In this document: positions 43,060-50,261 of the stretch, one piece after another
Layout: every line of letters begins with the position of its first letter
Position numbering within the stretch: position 1 is the first letter of the stretch
From: Prolixibacteraceae bacterium
GTDB taxonomy: Bacteria; Bacteroidota; Bacteroidia; Bacteroidales; Prolixibacteraceae
Direction: 5' to 3'
Assembly: GCA_019459525.1 (NCBI GenBank)
Contig: JAIBEY010000069.1
Coordinates: 1 to 64,000, forward strand
DNA length: 64,000 nucleotides
The notes under the pieces: model-generated
Databases searched by the model: none
Seen by the model: the letters and a program-made list of their open reading frames with translations, nothing else
What the model was told of the DNA's origin: nothing
Made by a program: the position numbers and the translations under genes

Positions 43060-43596
43060 TTAGAATTCAATCTTAATTAACGCAAAAACGGCATAATTGA
43101 TCATGTCGAGGTAATTGGCTTCAATGCCTTCAGAGATGATCGTCTTGCCCAGATTGTCTTCTATTACCTTGGTTCGGTTGAGTTTCATTAAAATCAGGTC
43201 GGTGTACGAACTCATCCGCATATGGCGCCAGGCTTCGTCGTAGTCGTGATTTTTATCCAGCATCAGCACTTTGGCTTCGTTAAAATAACCAAGGTACAAA
43301 CTCAGCGTTTCTTCCTGGGTAAGGTCATCGTTTTCCGAAGTGCCTTTTTCCAGTTGGATTAAGGCCATGATGCAGTAATTGACGATGCCGATATATTCGG
43401 AGCGAACACCCTCATCAATTTTGCTGACTCCTTTTTGCTCGATACTCCTGATGCGCTGAGCTTTAATGTAGATTTGGTCGGTCATCGAACTCGGACGCAA
43501 TATGCGCCAGGCGATGCCGTAATCTTTCATTTTCTTGGTGAAAATATCCTGACAAACAGTTATCACATGATCGTATTGCTGGCTTGTTTTATCCAT
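43060..43596 (-). CDS. DUF1599 protein with two tandem copies of the domain
   Basis: A 178-aa protein. Two halves resemble each other: KKMKDYGIAWRILRPSSMTD with EYIGIVNYCIMALIQLE, and DKNHDYDEAWRHMRMSSYTD with NYLDMINYAVFALIKIE. DUF1599 is a Bacteroidota family of unknown role, possibly related to MazG-like nucleotide-binding helical folds (weak guess). The ATG at 43594-43596 is chosen (MDKTSQQYDHVI) over the one at 43620, because a promoter-like TACTTTTA lies at the latter. It heads a likely operon with the BT_3928-like gene and porQ. Confidence 0.88.
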   Translation of the reverse strand: MDKTSQQYDHVITVCQDIFTKKMKDYGIAWRILRPSSMTDQIYIKAQRIRSIEQKGVSKIDEGVRSEYIGIVNYCIMALIQLEKGTSENDDLTQEETLSLYLGYFNEAKVLMLDKNHDYDEAWRHMRMSSYTDLILMKLNRTKVIEDNLGKTIISEGIEANYLDMINYAVFALIKIEF

Positions 43597-43805
43597 GATT
43601 ATCGTAATTTTTCGAGGCATAAAAGTACTAAATTTATTCTACTTTAGCATATTCGGTTAACCATCCTTTTATACTGAATCCACAACATTAAAGGTGCTTT
43701 TTTCTAATCAACCCTATATAGAACAGGCCTGAAAGACTGGAAATTCTTTCCGGAAATCAATTGGTTAAATGTAAAATTAATATGTACTTTGATTGCATTT
43801 TATTT

Positions 43806-43813
43806 TACTTTTG
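43806..43813 (+). promoter_or_regulatory. folP promoter -7 element
   Basis: TACTTTTG followed by TG, an exact TAnnTTTG match 37 bases before the ATG; TTTG at 43788-43791 could be a -33 box, though the 14-nt spacing is short. Confidence 0.5.
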
Positions 43814-43850
43814 TGTTAAACATGTTTTTTAGTGGTCTAACCTTTATCGT

Positions 43851-44729
43851 ATGCTCATCACATCAACTGCAACAAAATTTCTGAAACGCAAGAATACCAT
43901 AAACCTTAACGGGCGGTTACTTGATCTGACAAAACCGGTAGTTATGGGTATTTTAAATGTTACTCCTGATTCTTTTTTTGACGGTGGAAAGTATAAAACG
44001 GAGAAGAAAGTCCTGAAACGGGCTGAAGAAATTCTGGAGCAAGGCGGAACGATTATCGATATTGGCGCTCTTTCAACGCAACCGGGGTCAGAGGCTATTT
44101 CGACCAAAGATGAGATTGACCGCCTGTTGCCGGCTGTTAAAGCAGTTAAAAAGGCTTTCCCGAATGCGTTTGTGTCTATTGATACCTATCGTTCGTGGGT
44201 TGCGCTAAAAGTTATTGAAGATTGCGGACCATGTATGGTGAATGACGTTTCGGGTGGAAACTTCGATGTGCATATGTATGAAACCGTTGGTAAGCTGGGT
44301 GTTCCGTATATATTGATGCACATGCAGGGTACCCCGCTCAAAATGCAGGAGAATCCGGAATATGAGGACATTATTCGTGATATTTCCATGTTTTTTACCG
44401 ACTGTGTCAAGAAACTGACTAAGGCTGGTGTGAAAGATGTAATTATTGATCCAGGATTTGGGTTTGGAAAAACGCTCGAACATAACTACGAACTCCTGAA
44501 CAGGCTCGATTCTTTTAAGGTATTTCAGTTGCCGCTTTTGGTTGGTGTGTCGCGCAAGTCGATGATTTCAAAACTACTGGGAAGTAATACTGATGAAGCG
44601 CTCAATGGCACTTCGGTGGTGAATACCCTGGCATTGATGGGCGGTGCCGATATTTTGCGGGTACACGATGTACGCGAAGCCGTTGAAGCTGTTCGGATCA
44701 TGAATATGGTTCGTTCAACTACAGAATAA
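43851..44729 (+). CDS. folP: dihydropteroate synthase
   Basis: FolP (292 aa) joins p-aminobenzoate to the pterin pyrophosphate in folate synthesis and is the sulfonamide target. Motifs in order: VMGILNVTPDSFFDGGKY near residue 24, IIDIGALSTQPGSE near 64, VSIDTYRS near 107, MVNDVSGG near 126, and IIDPGFGFGKTLEHN near 200, then VSRKSMISKLLG. All expected residues are there. The downstream cdaA gene begins 60 bp later on the same strand. Confidence 0.95.
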   Translation: MLITSTATKFLKRKNTINLNGRLLDLTKPVVMGILNVTPDSFFDGGKYKTEKKVLKRAEEILEQGGTIIDIGALSTQPGSEAISTKDEIDRLLPAVKAVKKAFPNAFVSIDTYRSWVALKVIEDCGPCMVNDVSGGNFDVHMYETVGKLGVPYILMHMQGTPLKMQENPEYEDIIRDISMFFTDCVKKLTKAGVKDVIIDPGFGFGKTLEHNYELLNRLDSFKVFQLPLLVGVSRKSMISKLLGSNTDEALNGTSVVNTLALMGGADILRVHDVREAVEAVRIMNMVRSTTE

Positions 44730-44789
44730 GGTTAGCTTTCAGAAGATCTTTTTCAGTAATTTAATAAACTGAAATTTTACTATTCTGCT

Positions 44790-45578
44790 ATGAATTTATT
44801 TATCACCATACGAGTGCTGGATGTTGTTGATATATTGCTGGTTGCATTGCTTCTTTACCAAATGTACCGTATAATCAAAGGCACCATTGCATTCAGTATT
44901 TTCATCGGTATTTTTCTGGTTTACGTTACCTGGCTGGTCGTTAAGGCCATGAATATGGAACTGCTAAGTACCTTAATGGGGCAGTTTATCGGGGTGGGGG
45001 TGTTGGCTTTAATTGTTGTTTTTCAGCAGGAAATCCGACGGTTTTTGCTGCTTATAGGTACCAATTATCAGGTCAGCCGGAGCTTTGGGCTCGAAAAACT
45101 TTTTGCCTCGGAAAAGCTCAAGCCAACGACCAATTTGCAAATCAAAGAAATAGTTCGGGCATGTGATAACATGGCCCGTTCCAAAACAGGTGCACTCATC
45201 ATTATTCCACATAATTCAGAATTAAAAGACATTATTCGATCCGGTGAGAAAATGAATGCCCGCATTTCTTCGGCGCTTATCGAAACTATTTTCTTCAAAA
45301 ACACGCCCCTTCATGATGGGGCAATGGTTATTTTAGGCAACCGGATTGCAGCTTCACGCTGTATTCTCCCGATAAGCGAACGGCACGATCTTGATCCCAA
45401 TCTTGGGCTTAGGCACCGCGCTGCAGTGGGCGTTTCGGAAGTTACTGATGCCTTGGCTATTGTTGTTTCCGAAGAAAAGGGAACCATTTCACTGGCTCAG
45501 CACGGCGAATTGATGCACAAAATATCGCTTGTACAGCTTACCACCGAACTCGAAAAAGTAATTATCGAGGAAGCATAA
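44790..45578 (+). CDS. cdaA: diadenylate cyclase CdaA (c-di-AMP synthase)
   Basis: A 262-aa protein with three N-terminal membrane helices (about residues 10-85) and a DisA_N-type cyclase domain. The catalytic DGA motif is in LHDGAMVILG near residue 175 and the RHR motif in GLRHRAAVGVSE near 208. CdaA makes c-di-AMP from two ATP; the nucleotide commonly controls potassium uptake and osmotic balance. Placing after folP on one strand is common in Bacteroidota. A trkH potassium operon lies 10 kb further on, but a direct link is only inference. Confidence 0.94.
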   Translation: MNLFITIRVLDVVDILLVALLLYQMYRIIKGTIAFSIFIGIFLVYVTWLVVKAMNMELLSTLMGQFIGVGVLALIVVFQQEIRRFLLLIGTNYQVSRSFGLEKLFASEKLKPTTNLQIKEIVRACDNMARSKTGALIIIPHNSELKDIIRSGEKMNARISSALIETIFFKNTPLHDGAMVILGNRIAASRCILPISERHDLDPNLGLRHRAAVGVSEVTDALAIVVSEEKGTISLAQHGELMHKISLVQLTTELEKVIIEEA

Positions 45579-45755
45579 TTTTTTTGTTCCTGAATACTCA
45601 AAACGTTTCAGTTAGAAATGTTGAAAAGCGACTCCAGCTAATGAGTTTAGCGAACAAGGTCTGTTGAGCAATTGACAAACCGTCTTTCAAATTAGGCACA
45701 CGACCGGATATTCATTTTGTTTAGGCAATATAAATTTATCCATCATCGAAATTCC

Positions 45756-45763
45756 TACCTTTG
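45756..45763 (+). promoter_or_regulatory. promoter -7 element for nitronate monooxygenase gene
   Basis: TACCTTTG followed by CACC, an exact and very typical TAnnTTTG match, 29 bases before the ATG at 45792. It rules out the longer in-frame start at 45717, which lies upstream of it. Confidence 0.65.
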
Positions 45764-45791
45764 CACCGGATTTCAGCAAAATAGTTTTAAC

Positions 45792-46745
45792 ATGGAAAAC
45801 CGGATTTGTAAACTTTTCGGCATTAAATATCCCATAATTTCGGGCGGAATGGTTTGGTGCAGCGGCTGGCGGCTGGCTTCCGCTGTAAGTAATCATGGCG
45901 GATTGGGACTGATTGGCGCTGGTTCCATGCACCCGGAAACTCTTCGCGAACACATTCAGAAAACCAAATTGGCAACCGATAAACCTTTTGGGGTAAACAT
46001 TCCTTTGTTCTATCCGGAATTAGATACGATTCTCAACATTATTGCTGAAGAAAAAGTGCCGATCGTTTTCACTTCGGCAGGAAGCCCTAAAAAGTTTACT
46101 GCATGGTTGAAAGAACGCCGGATAATAGTAGCCCATGTAATTGCCAGTTCTGCTTTTGCACTGAAATGTGAGGAAGCCGGAGTGGATGCCATTGTTGCCG
46201 AAGGTTTTGAAGCCGGTGGACACAATGGGAAAGAGGAAACTACGACGATGACTTTGATTCCCGCGGTTCGTAAAGGAACATCTCTTCCGCTGATGGCTGC
46301 CGGTGGTATCGGGACTGGAGGTGCGCTGCTGGCTGCCATGGCTTTGGGCGCCGATGGTGTTCAGATCGGATCGCGGTTCGCCATTTCAGAAGAATCGTCG
46401 GCTCATCCGGATTTTAAAAAGCTGGTAACTGGCCTGAATGAAGGCGATACCAAACTGGCACTGAAAAAAGTGGGGCCGGTGAGGCTGATAAAAAATGATT
46501 TTTTTCAGGCAGTGAATAAACTGGAACAGGAAGGCGCTGATGGCGCTGTACTCAGTGCTTTATTGGGGCGCGGTCGTGCCAAAAAAGGTATGTTTGAAGG
46601 TGATCTGGATGAAGGTGAACTGGAAATTGGGCAGGTTTCGTCGATCATCAACGAAGTGCTTCCGGTTGAAACGATCATGAAAAATCTGCTTCAGGAATAT
46701 CGGCAAGCCAAACTAAAAATGAATACCAGCCCATTTGAATTCTGA
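45792..46745 (+). CDS. nitronate monooxygenase (NPD-like flavoprotein)
   Basis: A 317-aa TIM-barrel FMN protein of the 2-nitropropane dioxygenase family. Motifs: CKLFGIKYPIISGGMVWCSG, GGLGLIGAGSMHPETLREHI, the KPFGVNIPLFYPE strand, DAIVAEGFEAGGHNGKE, and the FMN phosphate loop MAAGGIGTGGALLAAMALGADGV split over 46289-46356. Family members oxidise nitronates, but a related FabK enoyl-ACP reductase shares the fold, so substrate is uncertain. The start ATG 45792 follows the promoter at 45756. Confidence 0.88.
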   Translation: MENRICKLFGIKYPIISGGMVWCSGWRLASAVSNHGGLGLIGAGSMHPETLREHIQKTKLATDKPFGVNIPLFYPELDTILNIIAEEKVPIVFTSAGSPKKFTAWLKERRIIVAHVIASSAFALKCEEAGVDAIVAEGFEAGGHNGKEETTTMTLIPAVRKGTSLPLMAAGGIGTGGALLAAMALGADGVQIGSRFAISEESSAHPDFKKLVTGLNEGDTKLALKKVGPVRLIKNDFFQAVNKLEQEGADGAVLSALLGRGRAKKGMFEGDLDEGELEIGQVSSIINEVLPVETIMKNLLQEYRQAKLKMNTSPFEF

Positions 46746-46755
46746 AGGACTGGCT

Positions 46756-46794
46756 TTCGGCAAGCGTTCGACTGAACTCTCACTGAAGTCTTAG
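46756..46794. repeat. interspersed 39-nt repeat, intergenic copy
   Basis: Matches the complement of rnpB positions 18059-18097 at 33 of 39 bases. Lies 11 bases after the nitronate monooxygenase gene; it is followed by CTTGAACTTGAAACTTTG words (46801-46831) like those in other gaps. Confidence 0.75.
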
Positions 46795-46836
46795 CGGCGG
46801 ACCTTGAACTTGAAACTTTGAACTTGAAACTCATTT

Positions 46837-48075
46837 ATGATACATTTTGAACGAACGAAATTAGCAAACGGATTAACGGTGATTGTACATCAGGATAAAA
46901 CTACCCCGATGGTGGCGATGGATGTTTGCTACAATGTGGGCTCGCGCGACGAGCATCCCGATCGCACGGGGTTTGCGCATTTATTTGAACATCTCATGTT
47001 TGGCGGATCGAAACACATTCCGTTGTACGACGAACCGCTCCAAAAAGCTGGTGGCGACAACAATGCGTTTACCTCGAACGACCTGACGAATTATTACCTG
47101 ACTTTGCCTAAAAACAATATCGAAACCGGCTTTTGGCTCGAATCGGACCGGATGCTCGAACTGGCTTTTTCGAAATCGAGCCTGGATGTTCAGCGCAATG
47201 TGGTAATCGAGGAGTTCAAACAGCGCTATCTCAATCAGCCCTATGGCGATGTGTGGCCCTTGCTCCGCCAGCTAACCTATACCGTTCATCCGTATCAGTG
47301 GCCAACCATCGGTCGAGAAATCAGTCATATCGAAAAAGCGACCATGCCACAGGTTAAAGATTTTTTCTTTAGCCATTATGCTCCGGATAATGCTGTATTG
47401 GTCGTTACCGGCGATGTGGAATTCGATCATATCCTGAAGTTGGCCGAGCGCTGGTTTGGCCCGATTCCGAACCGGAATGTAAAAGCCCGAAATATTCCGC
47501 AGGAACCTGAACAAACTGCCCAGCGGGAACTTACAGTGGAGCGCGATGTGCCGAATGATATGATTTACATGGCTTACCATATGGTCGACCGGCTAGATGC
47601 CCGCTATTATGCCACCGATTTGGTGTCGGACGTACTATCGAACGGAAATTCGTCGCGGATGTATCAAAATCTGGTTCAGAAAGAAAAGCTGTTTACCGAA
47701 CTGGACGCCTACCTTTCAGGTGATTACGAGCCCGGATTATTTGTGGTTTCAGGAAAACCCAGCAACGGTGTTTCGCTCGAAACGGCACGTAAAGCCATTG
47801 AAGTGGAACTCGACCGGATGAAGCAGGAACTGGTTTCGGAATACGAATTGGAAAAGGTAAAGAATAAAATGGAAGCCAACATTGTTTATGGCGAAATGAA
47901 TTACCTGACCAAAGCGATGAACCTGGCTACCAACGAAATATTGCAGGATGCCAACCTCATCAATACACAATCCGACAGTTATCGTGCTGTTACTCCCAAA
48001 CATATACAGGAAGTGGCTCAACAACTCTTCCGTCCCGAAAATTGTTCGGTTATTAATTACCTGGCTAAAAAATAA
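46837..48075 (+). CDS. M16 zinc peptidase, catalytic subunit
   Basis: A 412-aa protein with no signal peptide. The inverted zinc motif HxxEH is intact (H48-L-F-E51-H52 in GFAHLFEHLMFGG), and the second glutamate lies near 128 in NVVIEEFKQRY. The rest shows the usual M16 double fold (HPYQWPTIGREISHIEKAT; SHYAPDNAVLVVTGDV). The next gene, 3 bp on, is an M16 homologue without the zinc motif; the two most likely form a heterodimer, as in the mitochondrial processing peptidase type. Confidence 0.93.
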   Translation: MIHFERTKLANGLTVIVHQDKTTPMVAMDVCYNVGSRDEHPDRTGFAHLFEHLMFGGSKHIPLYDEPLQKAGGDNNAFTSNDLTNYYLTLPKNNIETGFWLESDRMLELAFSKSSLDVQRNVVIEEFKQRYLNQPYGDVWPLLRQLTYTVHPYQWPTIGREISHIEKATMPQVKDFFFSHYAPDNAVLVVTGDVEFDHILKLAERWFGPIPNRNVKARNIPQEPEQTAQRELTVERDVPNDMIYMAYHMVDRLDARYYATDLVSDVLSNGNSSRMYQNLVQKEKLFTELDAYLSGDYEPGLFVVSGKPSNGVSLETARKAIEVELDRMKQELVSEYELEKVKNKMEANIVYGEMNYLTKAMNLATNEILQDANLINTQSDSYRAVTPKHIQEVAQQLFRPENCSVINYLAKK

Positions 48076-48078
48076 ACT

Positions 48079-49368
48079 ATGCTCAATCGCACCATAGCAC
48101 CCGAAGTTAATCCTATCGAACACATTGATATTGTTCAGGCTGAAAAACGGCAGCTCTCCAACGGCATCCCGGTTTCGTTTGTGAATGCCGGTTCGCAGGA
48201 TGTCGTTAAAATTGATTTTATTTTCGATGCCGGAACCTGGTTCCAGCCGGAAAATCTGGTAGCCAGTCTTTGTAATTCGATGCTGGAAGAAGGTGCTGAA
48301 AACTTTACTGCGGCTGAAATTGCCGAACGGTTCGATTTCTACGGCGCTTATCTTCAGTTGGTTGCCGATCAGAATTACGGATTTATAAATGTGATAAGTT
48401 TGGGCAAACATTTGCCTGCCATACTGGAAGTTACCGAAGATTTGGTTAAACGTTCTGTTTTTCCGGAGCACGAGTTGCAGGTGCTCATCGACAAAAACAA
48501 GCAGAAGTTTTTGCTCGAAAACGAAAAAGTACGCACCCTTTGCCAGAAGAAATTTACGCAGGTATTGTTTGGCAAAGCCCATCCGTATGCCATCAACAAT
48601 AAACTCGAAGATTTTGATACGATAACCCGCGACATGCTGGTGCAGTTTTACCGGCAACGTTATCACTCCGGAAATTGCCGCATTATTGTGGCCGGAAAGG
48701 TTGATGGGGACGTGCTTCGTTTGCTCGATCGACATTTTGGCGGAACCGACTGGCAGCGTGAAGTGGAGCCCGACATTCCGCACTCATTTCAGCCTGATCT
48801 GCAAAAATACCACCACGCCGAAAAAGCCAATGGAGTGCAGTCAGCTATTCGGGTAGGTAAATTCTGGGTGCCCAAATCGCATCCCGATTTTCATGCGTTG
48901 TCGGTTTTGGTAACTATTTTGGGTGGCTATTTCGGATCGAGGCTGATGGCCAATATCCGCGAAGAAAAAGGATACACTTACGGAATTGGCAGTTTTGTAT
49001 TGACATTGAAACACGCCAGTTATATGGTTATTTCAACCGAAGTGGGTAACGAGTACATCGAACCTACCCTGAAAGAGATTGCTGCCGAAATGCGCCGTTT
49101 GCAAACCGAACTCATTTCGGAGAACGAACTTGAAACCGTAAAAAGTTACCTTTTGGGCGAATTCCTGCGCGATTTCGATGGGCCTTTCGCCCTGGCCGGA
49201 AGTTTTAAAGCCATCGACGATTTTAATCTGGATTATTCGTTTTACGACCAATATTTGCAAACCCTTCACGAGCTAACGGCAGCCCGATTGCTCGAATTGG
49301 CTCAGGATTACTTAAATCCTGACGATTTTTATACCGTAGTTGCCGGCACCCAAAAGACACAGAAATAA
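48079..49368 (+). CDS. M16 peptidase-like protein, non-catalytic subunit
   Basis: A 429-aa M16-fold protein. At the place of HxxEH it has LCNSMLEEGAENFTAAEIAE, so no zinc site. VTILGGYFGSRLMANIREEKGYTYGIGS is the conserved second-domain motif (R and Y near the substrate). It follows the active M16 gene by 3 bp, so the two proteins are surely made together. A long open frame on the opposite strand (47749-48783) is a shadow. Confidence 0.93.
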   Translation: MLNRTIAPEVNPIEHIDIVQAEKRQLSNGIPVSFVNAGSQDVVKIDFIFDAGTWFQPENLVASLCNSMLEEGAENFTAAEIAERFDFYGAYLQLVADQNYGFINVISLGKHLPAILEVTEDLVKRSVFPEHELQVLIDKNKQKFLLENEKVRTLCQKKFTQVLFGKAHPYAINNKLEDFDTITRDMLVQFYRQRYHSGNCRIIVAGKVDGDVLRLLDRHFGGTDWQREVEPDIPHSFQPDLQKYHHAEKANGVQSAIRVGKFWVPKSHPDFHALSVLVTILGGYFGSRLMANIREEKGYTYGIGSFVLTLKHASYMVISTEVGNEYIEPTLKEIAAEMRRLQTELISENELETVKSYLLGEFLRDFDGPFALAGSFKAIDDFNLDYSFYDQYLQTLHELTAARLLELAQDYLNPDDFYTVVAGTQKTQK

Positions 49369-49373
49369 AAGAA

Positions 49374-49700
49374 ATGAACTGGATTATTTTAATTGTAGCA
49401 GGCTTATTTGAAGTCGCCTTTGCTTTCTGTTTAGGAAAAGCGAAAACAACCACAGGAAACGAAATGTATTTGTGGTATGTTGGTTTTCTTGTCGCCCTTA
49501 CTATCAGTATGGGACTTTTAATTAAAGCAACTCAAACTTTACCAATCGGAACGGCTTATGCGGTTTGGACAGGAATTGGAGCAGTTGGAACCGTTTTGGT
49601 AGGAATTTTTGTATTTAAAGAACCTGCAACCTTTCTGCGATTACTTTTCATAACCACTTTAATTGGTTCTGTCATTGGACTAAAAGCAGTATCGCACTAA
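49374..49700 (+). CDS. sugE: small multidrug resistance transporter, SugE/Gdx-like
   Basis: A 108-aa protein with four membrane helices of the SMR family. The N-terminus MNWIILIVAGLFEVAFAFCLG holds the essential membrane Glu at position 13, and KATQTLPIGTAYAVWTGIGAVGTVLVG is the family signature. SugE-type members export guanidinium or quaternary ammonium ions. The sequence FAFCLGKAK fits SugE more than EmrE. It starts 5 bp after the M16 gene yet is visibly A+T-richer, together with the next gene. Confidence 0.85.
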   Translation: MNWIILIVAGLFEVAFAFCLGKAKTTTGNEMYLWYVGFLVALTISMGLLIKATQTLPIGTAYAVWTGIGAVGTVLVGIFVFKEPATFLRLLFITTLIGSVIGLKAVSH

Positions 49701-49701
49701 A

Positions 49702-50232
49702 ATGGAAAACCTGGACATAAAACAAGTAACACAAAACGATATTGATCAATTACAAAAAATTGGCAGACAAACCTTTTCTGAAACCTTTTCATCAGTTAAT
49801 ACTGAAGAAAATATGACAAAATATTTGGATGAATATTTTTCTGTAGAAAAATTAACTGCTGAATTTAATAACAAGAGTTCTGAATTTTATTTTGCAACAA
49901 TTGGCAAGAACGTGATAGGTTACTTAAAACTAAACTTTGGACAAGCACAGACCGAATTACAGGACGGAAATGCCCTTGAAATTGAACGGATTTATGTGTT
50001 AAAAGAATTTCATGGAAAAGGCGTAGGGCAATTACTTTATGACAAAGCTTTACAGATTGCCAGACAGAAAAATGTGGACTATGTTTGGTTGGGTGTTTGG
50101 GAAGAAAATCGAAGAGCCATAAATTTCTACACGAAAAATGGTTTCGTTGAGTTTGACAAGCACATTTTTAAATTGGGAAATGAAGAGCAGACAGACAAAA
50201 TGATGAAACTAAGTCTGAAGCGATATGAATGA
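49702..50232 (+). CDS. GNAT-family N-acetyltransferase
   Basis: A 176-aa acetyltransferase with the acetyl-CoA loop in VLKEFHGKGVGQLLYDKAL (Q/RxxGxG/A type: HGKGVGQ near 108) and the C-terminal NVDYVWLGVWEENRRAINFYTKNGF. The protein is close in layout to spermine/diamine or RimI-like GNATs; substrate unknown. The start at 49702 is one base after the sugE stop. Codon use is A+T-rich, like sugE, unlike the M16 and U32 genes on either side. Confidence 0.88.
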   Translation: MENLDIKQVTQNDIDQLQKIGRQTFSETFSSVNTEENMTKYLDEYFSVEKLTAEFNNKSSEFYFATIGKNVIGYLKLNFGQAQTELQDGNALEIERIYVLKEFHGKGVGQLLYDKALQIARQKNVDYVWLGVWEENRRAINFYTKNGFVEFDKHIFKLGNEEQTDKMMKLSLKRYE

Positions 50233-50261
50233 ATAAAGAGGCCGTTGCTAACAAAAACTAA

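Noticed and set aside
43621-43850. Possible tRNA or small RNA gene in the DUF1599-folP gap
   Set aside because: No cloverleaf or terminator was seen; only promoter-like elements are present.
45717-45791. Longer start for nitronate monooxygenase
   Set aside because: The TACCTTTG promoter element lies inside this stretch, downstream of that start; the FMN-fold begins at 45792.
47749-48783. 344-codon open frame on the minus strand
   Set aside because: It lies wholly opposite two clear M16 peptidase genes and its translation shows no protein family character; it is a shadow of codon bias.
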